From Papilionanthe hookeriana x Papilionanthe teres (Eukaryota; Streptophyta; Magnoliopsida; Asparagales; Orchidaceae): a stretch of 64,000 nt of DNA. The stretch is from positions 113,251,943 through 113,315,942 of the forward strand of contig CM040429.1 of assembly GCA_022702705.1 (NCBI GenBank). The letters are read 5' to 3'. Below the pieces are notes generated by a model that was given only the letters and a program-made list of their open reading frames with translations, did no database searches and was not told the origin of the DNA. This document shows, piece by piece, positions 1 through 13,925 of this stretch; within the stretch, counting starts at the first letter, position 1, and every line of letters starts with the position of its first letter. Made by a program: the position numbers and the translations under genes.

Positions 1-492
1 AAAGGAAAAAGTCTAAGTCTGATAGCATCGTCTGAAACACCATTATATTTAAAGTAGCACACAACTCTAGAAATTAACAAGATGTAAATTAGAATCTTCA
101 GTTGGTGCTCCCCCAAACTGATTGTTAGATACCATTTGGATAATAGTAGGTTTAAGATCAAATTAATTAGTAGCTACTGCAGGGTGTTGAATACTACCAT
201 GAAGTTCATCCACTATAGGATTAGCATAATCTTTCAAAGGTCTAAATTCTTGATGGATTTCAACATTTTGATTTTATTAATTTGTTGTTTCTTAAAAATT
301 TTTATTTATTTATGTATTTTTAATTTCTTAATGTTTCTGATAATTCTCTCTAATTCAGAATCATAAGACACGAGTCCTTCAGAACCTGAACTATGCATAC
401 ACAAAAAATAAAATAAAATAAAACACAAAAAAAAGGAAAAGTAAAAATTTTGATTTTTCTTAAACTTCATTTAAATGATATTTTAATTAATT
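1..492. other. Noncoding AT-rich element debris
   Basis: I see no coding sequence with recognisable similarity here. The stretch lies on the internal side of the primer-binding-site remnant at 493-510, so it is probably the 5' untranslated or internal part of the minus-strand Athila-like element whose LTR follows. That assignment is inference. Confidence 0.35.
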
Positions 493-510
493 TCTCTGAC
501 AATGGCACCA
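493..510 (-). other. Decayed primer-binding site, Athila-like
   Basis: The minus strand reads TGGTGCCATTGTCAGAGA. The PBS commonly seen in plant Athila elements is TGGCGCCGTTGCCGGGGA (from memory). The two agree at 13 of 18 positions, and all five differences are C-to-T or G-to-A transitions. It sits a few bases from a TG that begins the LTR-like sequence at 517. A weaker related sequence (aatggcacc replaced by aatgacac) recurs near 588. Confidence 0.5.
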
Positions 511-516
511 AAAACG

Positions 517-2760
517 TGATCCAAGAATATTTATGATTACATTATTCATTTTAAATTTCTTTTCAATGATAATATCTCTTTCTTTGAAATGACACAAAAA
601 ACTTGATTCTGAAGTAAATAAGAAATATATTTTAATTATTTTATAATATGGGATTTTACGTAAGTATATGTATCGTTTATCAAGTAATACAGGACTTTCT
701 GATTATGCCCCGAGATATCGAACCCACAAGGAAATGTCTAAAATTTTAAAGAAATTAGAAAAAACAATTTTTTAACTTTTTAAAATGATTTTGTAATGTA
801 TGTTTTAAGATAGAAAATTTTAAATTTGTTTTTGATATTTTCTTTTAAAAAAAATGTGTAGTAAGCAACTAAAATTAACAAGACTATAAAATGATATATG
901 AAAGCAAATGAGAATGAAATATTTCTTCCTCTTTCAATGAATCAGAAATAATTATGGAATTTCATTGTTGAAGTATATAAATATGTTTTGCCAAAATAGG
1001 AACAAATATATTCATTACTTTTACTTGATTCTATAAAAAACATTGGTTAATTTGAAGTTTGGAAATCTTACAAATGGGTTTGGCAGGAAAGATACTAGCT
1101 TTTACTCTAGAGTTCCCTTCTCTCCCTCCATATGGGAGCTAACATCTCATAACAAAATATAAAACATTAAACCAAATTGGGGTCTTTAGCCTCTCACTCT
1201 AAAGTCCTCTAATTTTACTGCCAATAAAAAAGCATATCTCCCTATTTATTTGCACTCAATCATATGGACTACAACACTCACCTATACAATTTCATGTGAT
1301 TCTCTCCAATTAGTGATTGAGACAATATCGCATTTGTTTTCACATGTCCTCACAACAAATTTTAATATCTTAATTAGCTAAATCAAGAAGTAAATGAAGT
1401 GTAAGGTAGTGAACCCTCATAATCCAACATTAAACACCTATACCTCACACAACTTCCTTCCTTAATTTAATTACTTCTTCATTTAAAAGAAAAAAGATAA
1501 AGAAAACTACTCAGAACTCATGGAGAAAACACAAACACAATATGATTTGAAAGTAGAAATCATAGTAAAACACAACAAGTCTTACTTAAAAACCAATTGT
1601 AAAAAAAAAGATAAAGACTCATCTGAAAATCCTCTCCACAAGACACTTAAAGTTCCTCTGAAACTTTTGCTTTCCACTGACTCTTCAAAATTCTAATACA
1701 AACTATGATAAAATAAAGTGGAAAAGTGAAGAAAGTATGGCAAAAAGAAGACTCTCTTTCTTTCTCTTTTCCTTCAACCACTTCAAGCTTTTCTCGAACT
1801 TCTCCCGCCAATACTACTCTTCAAAACTCTTCTCTTTTTCTGATCTTAAGTATTCATTTTAATAATTTATCAAAAGGTGCTTTGGTGTCTCCTTAAATTA
1901 TGTCTAAATTCAATGTATCCACCAAAGGATGCACCTCTTCATTCAAATTTGCCGTCATAAAAAGTTAAGGAAGTTTAAACCAAAATTTGTTTTAAACACC
2001 CCTTGAAAATGACACCAAATTTGAGTTAATTTGTATTTATTAGCTGTGGTGACTATGCCCCAGCCCTTGGTGCTTAGCGCCTATAGGCCAATTTCGAACA
2101 CTTCATATTTTTGCTCCAAATTAGATCCTTTTTTTCTCCTTTCATCATAATCATCAATTTTAATTATACCTGCAAGAAAAACACAAAAATACCTTCCATT
2201 AAAGTGCAATATCATCAATAATAGGTATTAAAATATGCATAAAAATACTATATATTTTAGGTGTATCACAAGTAAGAACCATTAATTTAAAATTAAAATC
2301 TCTTCTAGCATGCATCCCAATATCTTAAACATGAATCCTACTCATTGTAAAAGGTAAGTAAAAGGAAAATAATGACATAATCTTCTCATGCCACTATTTC
2401 CGAATAAGAATAAAGAGTAAGAAAAAGACATCACAATACACGAAGAAAACACGACGAAAAACTTCATTTCATCAAATCAAATCCACTACATAAGCATTTA
2501 CAAAATCATAAGATAATGAAGAAAGAAATACTTATCTTTTTCACTTTAAAAGATAGATGAAAATATCCCCCACAAAGTCTCTCGCTGATCCATGCAATGC
2601 TAGTACAAACCCTTACAGATTCTCTCAAAATCCCCTCACCAATCTCTCCAAAAAGGTAAAAATCTACATTTCTACTCCAAATCTAAGATCTCTAATCAGT
2701 ATTCACATTTTTCCTAACATCTCCACACTCCTTTTTGGCTTCAAATTCATTTTAAGATAG
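517..2760 (-). mobile_element. Athila-like LTR, copy R1
   Basis: This long noncoding segment matches 31,756-32,887 in the same orientation. The shared landmarks are the block around 1,180-1,360 (compare 32,380-32,530) and the ATGAATCCTACTCATT block at 2,330 (compare 32,634). Its minus-strand end also matches the plus-strand LTR at 15.4-17.2 kb: both contain GTGGG[A/T]TTGATA-like text followed by ATACTTACGTA. The right boundary is uncertain because homology with R2 stops where R2 itself is truncated. There is no coding capacity. Confidence 0.5.
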
Positions 2761-4958
2761 TGTAGGGACGACTTTCCCAAGAGATGCTTCAAGAAACTTC
2801 CAAAAAGCATTCAGATTCAATGTATATGGCTAATAACCGCCCAAAATCACATCCAAAACATCTCGGGCCCCGTTGGTGCCTAAAATTTGTCGATCTTAGG
2901 TTTATAGCACCGCCGGTGCCTTATCGGGCACCGCCGGTGCCCATTCTTCTCAGCTCTACTTTTTTGTTCCGTTTAGCTCCGTTTTAGCTCTATTTCGCCC
3001 CGTTTCAGTTGCATTGCATTTCTAACAGATAGACCTAAAAAACAAGCATGTAAACAACATTTTTTAAAGTGCAATCTCATTCAAAATTATGTAATAAGTG
3101 TAAAAAAGATTAAACATAGAAAGACTTATCGAATTGTTCCAGGCCAAAATTTGATTTCTTGCTCGTTTTTGCTCCAAATTGCACCATTTTTACTTCTTTT
3201 ACTCCAATAGTCCATCTCTTGTACCTAACACCAAAAACATGCAATTACCTTCCTTTAAAGTGCAATATCATTAAAATTAAGTATAAAATATATATGAAAA
3301 ATCAAGCAGTTTTTAGGCCTGTCAACTCCCCCAAACTTAACTTTTACTTGTCCTCAAGTGACACTATAACTTTAAAAACAAATATGTTGACTTGTGGTTG
3401 TGGGTTTCAATAGAGTTTTCTATAATTTTATCTCAGAAATATTATAGTGTAACATAGAAGAAATTCTAGCAAATCAACCTAAGACTAGAGTGTAAGAATA
3501 TCTCATATTCAACTTAGGAATCCTGATTTTCTATTCACTTCAAAAGTTATTGAAACATGTTAAACTAATGATACAAAGAAAGTATAAAAATAGAATTTAA
3601 GCACCTTATCTATACCAATTTAACCAATACTTTTTGAAATAAGAATAAGCTTAGGATTGTTTTTTAGTCTTTTATTTAAAAAGATTCAAGTGAAACCAAT
3701 TTTTTATTAGGCTTCTCCTCAAGCTTCTCCTCACATATATTCTTTTCACGTTTATTTTTTGTTTTCTTTTTTTTGGGATCATTTTCAATCCTTTTTTTTT
3801 CTCTTTCTTTTATGTGAGGACTACTATATCTGGATAGGCCTTTAATAATTTTAAATTTCACTATCACCTTTCTAAAGAACAAAACTCAAAGCTTTCCCTC
3901 ACTTTTTAAAAGTGTAAGTATTAGTTTAAAAAGGTTTCAATAAAGACTCAATTCTCAATATGTGTAAATCTAAGAATCTTAGATTTTCAAATATTCAATT
4001 CCTTTCTATCATAAATAACAAAATCATTTTCCCATTGTTTCCTACAAAATATCTTAACTCTAGAACAATTTCTTCACATAAAATTTGAACGAAGTTATTT
4101 TTTAAAATTTCTAAAATCAAAATTATAGTAACCTAAAGATAACACCACATACCACAAGTCATTTTAAAAGTGATATCAAATTAAATGCAGGCTACTGAGG
4201 ACAAATAAAGTTACACTTTAAAAATTTTTCTTTTCCCAAAACTTGAATTTTAAAATATTTTGCAATTAATTCCATAAAATGTAGCAGGAAGAAAAAGTAA
4301 AAATTGAATCTAATTACTACTATAACAGCCTATCAAATTCATATACATGCATAATCATGATAGAATGACTACAGGAGAAAGTAATTCTAGCCAAAAAATA
4401 TGCTTGCAATAATATTAAACTAAAAGGAAGTATACTCACTTTAAAATATTCTTTTTCTTCCTTCCCCCAAACTTGATTTTTAACATATATAACATTTAGT
4501 ACAGAAAATATAAGCAGGAAGAAAAATAGTTTAGAAATTCTATCTGCCACACATACCTATCAGAAACATCTACAATTATTAATTAGGATAGAAATCATGT
4601 AGCAAAAAGTAAATCTAAACTAAACATGCCAGAATGAAATTGAATAAACAAAAGTCTAACAAGCATAGCAGGTATCAACATTAGGAATATAAAAATGAGG
4701 TCAATTCTTCTATTAACTCATCACATCTCACTAACTTACCTCCAATTCTAATGGAATTGCTACACTAATAATTAGGTACATTTTAAATGATTTTATATAA
4801 TATAATCCCATAGAGAAGATTAACCCTGATAAGTTGGGTTGTAAACACCAACCTCAGACATCACCTTATCTCACTAAGTATGCCCCTCTAACAGTTATAA
4901 ATCGTAGTGTAAGATCATCCACATGTTATTCATCAAATAGGTTCATGACTTCAATCAA
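2761..4958 (-). other. Noncoding Athila-like internal debris
   Basis: I found no credible gene. Short phrases typical of noncoding plant gypsy sequence recur, such as CCCCCAAACTTAA near 3,330 and CCCCCAAACTTGA near 4,465. A GC-rich patch at 2,862-2,945 repeats GCACCGCCGGTGCC twice, which is self-complementary, and stands out from the AT-rich surroundings. Related GCGCTTAAGCGC-like phrases occur at 15.57-15.85, 57.4-57.6 and 58.5 kb. Short open frames here lack conserved motifs. Confidence 0.4.
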
Positions 4959-6990
4959 ATGAAATCAAAGCCAAAGATAGGAAGTAACAAAATTGAGATG
5001 GATTTGTCTCTCCATCTAATTGAGGGTGACCAATGGTCCATGGCTCAACCTAAACAATTCCATATTACTCACCGTCAACCAATCTCAATTCTTCCAAAAT
5101 TTCAATTTTTGACCCCTTGCCCCAAAATCTACCCAAAATGCCCTCAAAATCCTAAAATCCCCCAAAATTTCCAAAATCACCCAAAATACCCATTTTTTCC
5201 CAAAAATCATTCCAAAATACTCCCTACCACTCAAATTAACAAAATTTGACCAAAATTGCCAAATTTCCAAAAAAAAATCCCCAAAATAACCAAAATGCCC
5301 CTCTTAGCCCAAAATTCCAAAAATTCCAAAAATTCTCAAAATCTCCTAAATATTCCCAATTTCATTTCCCTCAATTACCACATGTCCCAATTTGGCCAAT
5401 TTAGCCCAATGTAACTAAAAGTCCCAATTTGACTCATTCAACCCAAAAGTGCTCAAATTGAACCCAAGGTCCACCCAATTGACCCCAATCTTACCCAATT
5501 TCAATTCCAAACTTTAGTTAAACATCTTCAATGCCAATATAAACCAAATTCAAGCTGAAATTGATCCACATTTGAGTTTAATTTCAACATAATACAATAT
5601 CCCCAATTTTGACCTCATGACCCAATTCACCCTAAATTTGACCCAATGGCAATCAATATCCCCAAATTTCAATCATAAACCCTTCAAAATACTCCCCTAA
5701 ACTAAATTTAACCATAAATTACCTCCAATTTGGATCCAAGCCTCACTCAAACCCACTTGAACCAAAAATACCCAATTTTAGCCTAAATTGAACACATCTC
5801 CAAAATTTCCCAAATTGATTGCCCTAATCCCAAAATTTCCATCCAAAAACTATCAGGAACTCTTTATGACATCTCCCTAGACCATTTGGAACCTTCAATT
5901 TGCCTTGGAACCAACCTTAGCCTCACTTAAACCCAAGCTAAACCAACATGCCTAAAATTAATTAAAATCCCAAATCAAGTCAAATTGATCCCCCAAACCA
6001 ATCCAAAACCACTCCAATCCTTATCTAAACCATTCTTGGCAATCATATACACCTTATTGCTCAATAATTTGGGATTAACCCAAGATCAAACCCAACATAG
6101 ACCAACATTTACCCATGTGACCCAAAATGGGACCTATGACCAAACTTAACAAAATTGAACCAAATGTGACCATATCAACCCCTCCACAGCCACTAAACTA
6201 ACTCTTGGGACTGAGCTAGATGCACCTTTCGTACTCTAGTGGAGCCATGGACCAAAGATACTCTAAATTAGGGGATCTCTTCCTTTAATTGGTTAAATCT
6301 AAGGGAGATTCTCCATATTGCCTTTACCATTAAAACCCATTGCACTTATTACCTGCCCATTGGCTCTCCTTAGCAACTAGCCACCTCCTCTGGCCTGGCC
6401 GACCGGCCTACTCACTGGAATACCCTAAAATCGAGAGCCACCATATACATGGCCAAACCCAAACTCTACCTCATGTTCAGCTCAGCTCTAAATTACCATT
6501 GGAGCTCTTCAGCACTCAGTGCATTGTACCTGAATTGAAGTCCTGACAACCACCCCAGCCATGGCTATTTAAACCACCACCCTTAACGACCAATAGTTTG
6601 GCTAAACCAGACCTTAACAGAACTCTGCCCAAATCACTCCATATCCTTCCCATAACACAGAGAACTCAATCCCCACTGATTTCCTTCCCTGAAGTCCACT
6701 AACTATGCTCAATTTTGGATTTCTATCTCAGGCCAGAAGCAGAACATTCTCCAAAGCTTCACTAAAGTCAAATTAAACTCATCCACACCATCCCCAAAGC
6801 AAGAAAAGAAGTTCCCACTGAAAGCCCCATCACCAGGACACTCCAGCAGGGACTTCCACCAAAGTTCCAAATCGGGTATGGTAACTTTCATGCCTAAGCA
6901 ATTCACCTGGGCAAGAGGCTTCATCCCTGAGCTCCTGGGACATACACGAACGTATAGAGTCCCTCTGATTGAAGCTTCACTTCTTAGAGC
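4959..6990 (+). mobile_element. Family T 3' UTR, G-poor C-rich segment
   Basis: About 2 kb in which the plus strand is strikingly poor in G and built from phrases such as CCCAAAAT, CCAATTTG and GACCC. It is the reverse-complement counterpart of the G-rich segment at 40,700-42,700 in the minus-strand family T element, so in both copies the sense strand is the C-rich one. It lies upstream of the next 3' UTR segment and LTR. Open frames across it reflect the compositional bias and are not genes. Confidence 0.55.
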
Positions 6991-7189
6991 CAAGGTATTG
7001 AACTATTCTTCTTCCTGAGCTTCTCTGAATTCTCCATGTAACTAAGGTTAATTTGAACCATGATTAGCTATATGGATATGTTTTCCATGCTTAGACGAGT
7101 CCACAGGATCAAACTATAGGTGATTTGGTTGAGTGTAGCTCAAGAAATTAAGGTTTTAGTATGAACGGTTACAGGTTTAGACTAGTTGA

Positions 7190-9450
7190 GGATGAAGATG
7201 GGTAGCCGTTGGATCGTGCAGTTCGTGAATGGAGGGCTCTGATGGAGTCAGACGGATGGACGGTTCGTGAATGCACTACCAAACCATACCACACTGGCTA
7301 ATCCCATAGCACCGCATGGGCACTTCGATGCCACCGAGGATGACGTTTTAAAGTAGGAAAATCCTGATTTTTTGAATTATTTAAATCACCTAAACTTTAA
7401 AAATCCATAACTTGGTGTAGGAAAATCATAAAAATAAAAGAAAAATACTCTCTTGCTCAGTGAACAGAGGAGAATAATCTGAAAATGGTTTGAAGTTTAT
7501 TTGATGAATGTTTGATTTATAATTAATTAAACACTCTCTGGAGTCTTATGATTCTCCATGCATGTTGACATTTCACCATGGCATGTTCTTAAGGTCACTT
7601 GTAGCCTCTATCACAGGAAATCTTCTATGATTTTTCTAAGGTTAGAGGAAACCTCTATAAAGAGATTTATATTTTCCAAGTTTTTGCATCCATTTTGATA
7701 AATTAATTCCAATAATTAGCATGTTAATTGAAAAAATTAGAAAAAATCATGATAGTTTCCTTTGACCAGAGGACCCAAGGATAAATTTTTCATGGCCTAA
7801 ATATTTAAGAAATGACTTAATCATCAACTTAACTCAAAACTGATTTTTGATTAATTAGAAAAAAATAAATATGTAAATAGCTTAAAAACAATTCTCCACT
7901 AAACTTTAAAGGTCGGAGAAGTCCCCATAAAAATTTCATGGCATTTGGAGTTCATTTAGCCTCCTAAATGAATTTTCGAAGTGAAATGATAATTTTTAAC
8001 ATTAAAATAATTTTAATAATTAAAATACAACTAAAAAAATTATCAAATTGACTTTGGAAGTTTTCTGTTATCATAGGAATTTTCTAAAAATAAAATTGCA
8101 TTTTTAATAAAATTTTCATTTTTAACCATATTTTAAATATTTAAATAATTAAAAAAGAAATAAAAATCACAAAAAAATTAAAAATCACCAAATTATCACA
8201 TTTTGTCCCCTAATCACTTAAGAACCATTCACATAATTTTCCAAGGCCTCTAAAACAAAATATTAATTTTTAAAGGCTCAAATTAGATATTTTTAAAGGC
8301 TAAAAATGAATTTCCTTTATTTTCCACTAAAATAATTCTAAAAATTAAAACTAAAATTAGAAAAATATAAAATTTATTTCTCTGGTTTCCCTGACATCAG
8401 AGGGATTAAGAAAAATATAAAACTGAATTTTTCAACTTTTAAAATATTTTGTAATTAATTAAAATTTCAGAACTTAAAATAATTCTAATAATTGAATTAA
8501 AACTCAAAAAATCATGAAATTTGGTTCAAATGGTCACATGCTCTAGGTATACCTCCACTAAAAATTTCAAGGCCAAAAGTTTTGTTTTGATCAAATTATT
8601 GAATTTTCATTGAAAATCTTTATTTTTGCATGAAAAAAAATATACAAATTAAATTAAATTTTGAAAAATCACATTTTCTCCTCTGATGTTTTAATTAACC
8701 CATAATATGGGGTCACATAAAATTTCAAAGTCTTTTAAATTAAAATGAATTATGAGATGATAAGGCTTTGGGGGCAAAGTTGTAATTTCAAGAACTTTAG
8801 CCTTAATTAAACATTTAGGCCTAACCAAGGGTAATATAGGCAATTAATGATCTTAATATGACATGCTTCAAAGATTGAAACATCAAGGGATAAATGGTAG
8901 AAACTCACAGCAATTTTTGTCACACCAAAACTAAATATTTAAATTTTCTTAATTATTTTGATTTGGAAGATGATTAAGTTAAATGATCCTTAAGGTTAGG
9001 GGTTGATCTTGGAGATTAATAATCCACTGATTTTCACCCCTACTTTATGTTGAAATGTTAACCCAACATTTTGACAAAAATTAAACTCACATGATTTAAA
9101 TTTTTTAAAGATATTGCAAATTTATCCACTAAATCTTAAGGGCTTAGTAAGGGATTAGGTCTAATCAAATTTTGTTAAAAAAAGTTTAGAGAAGAAAAAA
9201 TAATCAAATTTCAATTACTTGAAAGCATTACAAGCCCAATTATGAAATTAATTGGCTAAACTTCCTTAAATGAATTAACTTTGTCCCCAAAGAATTTTCA
9301 CCCACATAATTCCCAAATGAAATGACAAATATTATTTACCCCGTTTTTTAGGTTAATCAAAACATTAATTCACTAAAGCATAAAGGTATGAAACAAATAA
9401 ATCATTATAACTATGATAGATCTTAAAAGTTCTCAAGGAAACTCAAAAGT
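7190..9450 (+). mobile_element. Family T 3' UTR, AT-rich X segment
   Basis: The segment opens with a small GC-rich island at 7,190-7,345 and then becomes AT-rich. Counterparts lie at 11,430-13,860 (plus) and 32,888-34,900 and 37,400-40,010 (minus). Shared landmarks include the TTGCTCAGTGAACAGAGGAG region near 7,455 (minus-strand form near 39,680) and the run of CTCTGAT-type phrases. In each case where the LTR survives, it lies between the C-rich segment and the LTR, as expected for the long 3' UTR of Tat/Ogre elements. Confidence 0.55.
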
Positions 9451-11140
9451 ATTGTGAAATATCCGGACTGTTATTGGATCTTTTCACAAGTCATCTGGAC
9501 AGCTTATAGAACTACTGCACCTATCATACTTATTAACTGAAAATATCTCTCAAATGAACAAATAGGATCCATCAGGTTATGACATAGGACATTGTAAGCT
9601 TGTGACGAACATATCCATAGGCTTTACTTTCTCGCAAATTGCAAATGATTATTGCCAAGAATACTAAAGTTTCAGGTGGAGATGACGGGAAGACCGGCCA
9701 GGTACGCTTTTATTTTATTGTAATTTACTTACCTGCACTCTACTGTACTTTTTTTCTTTGCAAATTTGCATGCTAAACAACAATGTCACCCTACATAAAA
9801 ACTAAAACCTTTAGGATAGCCACAAAACTGAAACCAAAAATAAAAATAAAAAAATCAACAAGAAGATAAAAATTTACCTCCACAACATTCAAAATATAAA
9901 ACTACTCAAAATTTAATCACAAACAAAACAAAAAATATAATTGCAACTAAATTAAAACACCTCTCGGATGATCGGGAATCCCTTGGAGGAGACAACCTAC
10001 ATGTTGCTAACGAGATTTCCCACGGTCTAAATGAAAGTATGAAACTCATTCAGTTGAGTTTAGTAAAATTTTTTTGGACTAAGTTAATCCAAAGAAAATG
10101 ATAATACCGGAACGAGGGAACCGTGGGATCCTAACCAATGTCGTCATAATCAACTTTAATATTCCCCTAATAAAATACTAAGACATCTCAATTTAAACAT
10201 TTCTAGAACATGTTACTTTTCTTTTCTCTCTCATTGACACTTCTTTAAACTAAATCTGCTACGACATGGAGCTTGGAGCATGCACAGTAGGTAGCACGAC
10301 CATCTTCAACATCAAAACTCCTTAGAAATTAAACAACAAGCCATAGGTCTTCGAGGTAGCCTTCCTGGTGCAGCATAAATCCTCATCTTATCTCTTTAGC
10401 CTTTTGCATAACTCTGTTGTGCACTATAATCTCTAACTTGTATTAGGACTCTGTGGTTGTCATCAGGTATGACATAAATCCTCCTATCTTTCAAGCCATT
10501 CACATGATCAGTATCAATTGAATGTAAGTCATAAATAATAAAATTGACAGAAGGAAACACCAAATAAATATCCTAAATAAAAGACAAATCATAGGATAGT
10601 TTGGGAAGACATCAAATTTTTTCTTAGATCCATGTCCTTCCCCTAGTCTTCTTTCCTTTGGATTATGATAAAATGAAATATTCAGAAACTTGAGTCATTC
10701 GCCTATTGAATTTTTAACTATCACATTTTCTTAGAAAACCTTACCTTTGGAAGTCATCAATATAAATATTTCCTTTTCTATATCAAGAGTTTTCTTAGGT
10801 GACTTTGGTTATCTAAGATGTAATTAACTATAGGGACTTGCCCTTATAGAAAACTTAAAAACCCCAGATTAATATAAACCCTATCTGATTCATACATATT
10901 AAATAGAGAAAATTGTCGGTCAAAAATTGTTCGCAGACCAAACAGATGTCATAAACTCTTTTAGTTTATTTGATCAAGCCTCACTATCAAGCCATTTATC
11001 TATTATTTGGGATGGATACATGTCTTGTATTGAAGTGTTTTATTATTTAAACTATTGATTATATGAGATCGATTTGATTTCATATTTTCAAAATTTCAAA
11101 AATTAAAAAAATGATATTGTTCTAAAATATATCTTTTTAA

Positions 11141-11202
<62 letters not shown>

Positions 11203-11400
11203 ATATATATATATCATATTTTCTAAAATTAAACCAAAACCCTATTTATTGGAACTATATTTTAAACCCTTCAAGGAAATTTAATTTTTTTTTTACGGCC
11301 TACATAGTGCAGTGCTTGATTATTTAAACTATTATTTCTATGAGATCATTTTGATTTCATATTTCTTTTAAAAATTGAAATAATGTTTTCTATACATAAA
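9451..11400 (+). mobile_element. Family T LTR, copy E
   Basis: This is the reverse-complement counterpart of the LTR at 35,312-37,122. Landmarks are GATGACGGGAAGACC at 9,681, the CCTTGGAGGAGACAACCTAC region near 9,980, CCGTGGGATCCTAACC at 10,121, and the hairpin core at 10,828-10,849 next to TAATTAACTATAGGG. Its end is disrupted by a (TA)n tract at 11,145-11,214 and by a duplicated copy of the TTTAAACTATT...GAGATC block (11,040 and 11,320). Boundaries are approximate. Confidence 0.65.
11145..11214. repeat. (TA)n microsatellite
   Basis: An almost uninterrupted TA dinucleotide run with two small ATTTATATTT interruptions. It lies inside the end of LTR copy E. Confidence 0.95.
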
Positions 11401-11429
11401 TAAATTCCTAAATTATATATTATTCAAAA

Positions 11430-13870
11430 CGTGTTGATAGACGGGCAGGATCGCGTCGTACGAGCTAAAGATGCATAAAGCACGAATCACATGGTAGCTG
11501 ACACAAGTGGCGGCATCAAAAGACAGAGTGACGCGTGTGAGTTTAGAGCACCGTAGGATGAGTTGGCATTTACTGTACTAAGTAGAAAAATCAGGATTTT
11601 TTGGATTTATTTAATTCAGTTAACTTAAAAAAATTATAACTTTGTGTAGAAAAATCCTAAACATAGAAGAAAAATACTCTATATCTCGTTGAATAAAAGA
11701 GAATAATTAAGAACAAAAATCAAAATTATTTATTATGTATTTTATTTTTGATTAATCAAATGCTCAGAAACTTATTTAAGTCATAATTTAATAAATATAA
11801 ATCACCATGACTTTCGATTTTGAGGGCTTGTCAGCTCGGTGTTATCTGATTTTTTCAGGGTCAGAGAGCATCTCTAGCCAAGGAGCCCTAATTTTTAAGT
11901 TAAATCCTTTTTTTTAATTAAACAATTATAAAAATTAAAACATAAATAAAAAAAATAAAATTTGTTTTGGTAGGTTCACTGTGCTCAATTGACTCTAGGA
12001 AAAGTATAAATGAGATTTAAGTAATTAAAAATGACACTAATTGTAATTATCTCATTAAAAGCCTTAAAAATTAAAAAATTAGAATATAAATAGAAAATTC
12101 CCAAAATAAACTCACACTGTAAATAATAATCATGTTAGCTTACTAAAAAAATTGAACTCAATTTGAATTAATTTAACCACCAAACTTGATTTTCTAAGTA
12201 AAATAGTATTTTTGCATTAAAATAATTATAATATTTGAAATAAAATTAAGAAAATTAAAAACATTATTTTTAGAACTCCTTGTGATCAGAGGAACATAAG
12301 AAAAATAAAATTGAAGTCAAAATAAGCATTTGATTTTAAGGTGTATTTTAAATTTTAAATAATCAAAAATAAATAAAAATTATAAAACTGATAAAAAAAT
12401 GAAAAATGCACTAAAATGTTCTAGATTGTTTCCTAATCTCTTAGGAGCAATTACAATATTTTTCCTATTTTTTTTAAAATATTTTTGAATTTTTAAATGC
12501 TAAAAATGATTTTTTCTTAATATTGCACTAAAATAATTATAATAAATAAAATAAAAATTAAAAAAATATGAATTTTACTTCTTTAGGTTTTCTGAACTTA
12601 GAGAGATTTCAGAAAAATATAAAACTTAATTTTTCATTCAAATAGTATTTTATATCAAATTAGTACTCAAAACAAATAAATAATTGTAGTAATTAAAATA
12701 AAACTCAAAAAATTATGAAAATTAGCCCAGGTGCTCCTCTAATTTAGATGAACCTCAAATAATTTTTCCATGGATAAAAGGTATACTTTTAAGAAGTAAA
12801 TGAATTAACTTGAAAAATACATATTTTTGCATTCAAAATAATTCTAAAAATAAAATAAAAGACAAAAAATTACATTTTCTCTTCTGATATTTTAATTAAT
12901 CCATGAGTGAGGTAATATAAAAATTTTAAACTCATTTAAATTAGATTTAAATAATCTTGAAGTGCTAAGGTCTTAAAGGGAAAAATGATAATTATGGAAT
13001 TTAAGCCCGAATTAATATTATGTTAAATCAAAGGTAAAAATGGGTAATATATGATCTTAATTAACAATGTAGATGACTGAAACACAAAGGATTAAGAGGT
13101 AGAAATCAACTTATTACATTTTCCATAACAAGGGTAAAATTTTATATTTCCTAATTGTTGTAAATTGGAAGTTAATTAAATAGAATGATTCTAAAGTAAG
13201 AGGTTTGATTTTGGAAGTTCATATTTCATTAATTCAAAACTTCTAGTCTGTGGTTGAATTATAATACAATCTTTAATCAGAATTAAGTTCACCTAATTCA
13301 ACATTCTTAAAGTTACAAATTTACCAATAAAAACTTAAGGGCTTAGTTGTGAACTAGGGTTAATCCAAGTTTATTTAATGAGACTTAGAAAAGAAAATAT
13401 AACTAATTACAAATATTTTGAGAACACTACTAGCCCCACTCTAAATTTCGCTTAGCTAAGTTCCTTAGCAATTGAAGTTGCCCTTAAGGGCCCCACTCAC
13501 ATAATTCATAAGTAAAACATCAAGCGTTAACTACCCCACTCATAAGGAAGATTAAAACATCAAGGTTCACTGAGCACATGATAAGAAATTGCCACTAAAC
13601 TTTAACTTACTAATGGTTGAATGATTTAGCAACATAATAAGTTCAAAAGAACTTGAGACATTCCAAAGGATCTTAAAATATCTATAGGGTTACGCCCCAC
13701 ACTCCTTTATAGTCTTTTGGATATCATGGAGGACACCTGAATGCATTATGTCTTTGCTCAAGAAATTTTTCTCAAAACCCAAATGGATAGGAACCCCTCA
13801 GGTTATGACCTATGACTTAGTAGGTGCACTAGTCTTTCTTGCATTCCATTCTTGAAATTTATTTTTCCCG
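11430..13870 (+). mobile_element. Family T 3' UTR X segment, second copy
   Basis: The segment begins abruptly after LTR E with a GC-rich island (11,440-11,560) equivalent to 7,190-7,345. It then follows the same AT-rich sequence as 7,345-9,450, with many small indels. The order LTR E, X, LTR F fits either an element that lost everything between its 5' LTR and 3' UTR, or one copy inserted into the 3' UTR of a relative. Confidence 0.5.
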
Positions 13871-13871
13871 C

Positions 13872-13875
<4 letters not shown>

Positions 13876-13921
<46 letters not shown>
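13876..13921. repeat. (TA)n microsatellite
   Basis: A pure TA run at the junction between the X segment and LTR copy F. Confidence 0.95.

Positions 13922-13925
<4 letters not shown>

Noticed and set aside
5085..5270. Minus-strand open frame rich in Phe, Trp and Gly
   Set aside because: It is generated by the CCCAAAAT-type bias and has no domain. The same segment is part of the repeat-like 3' UTR.
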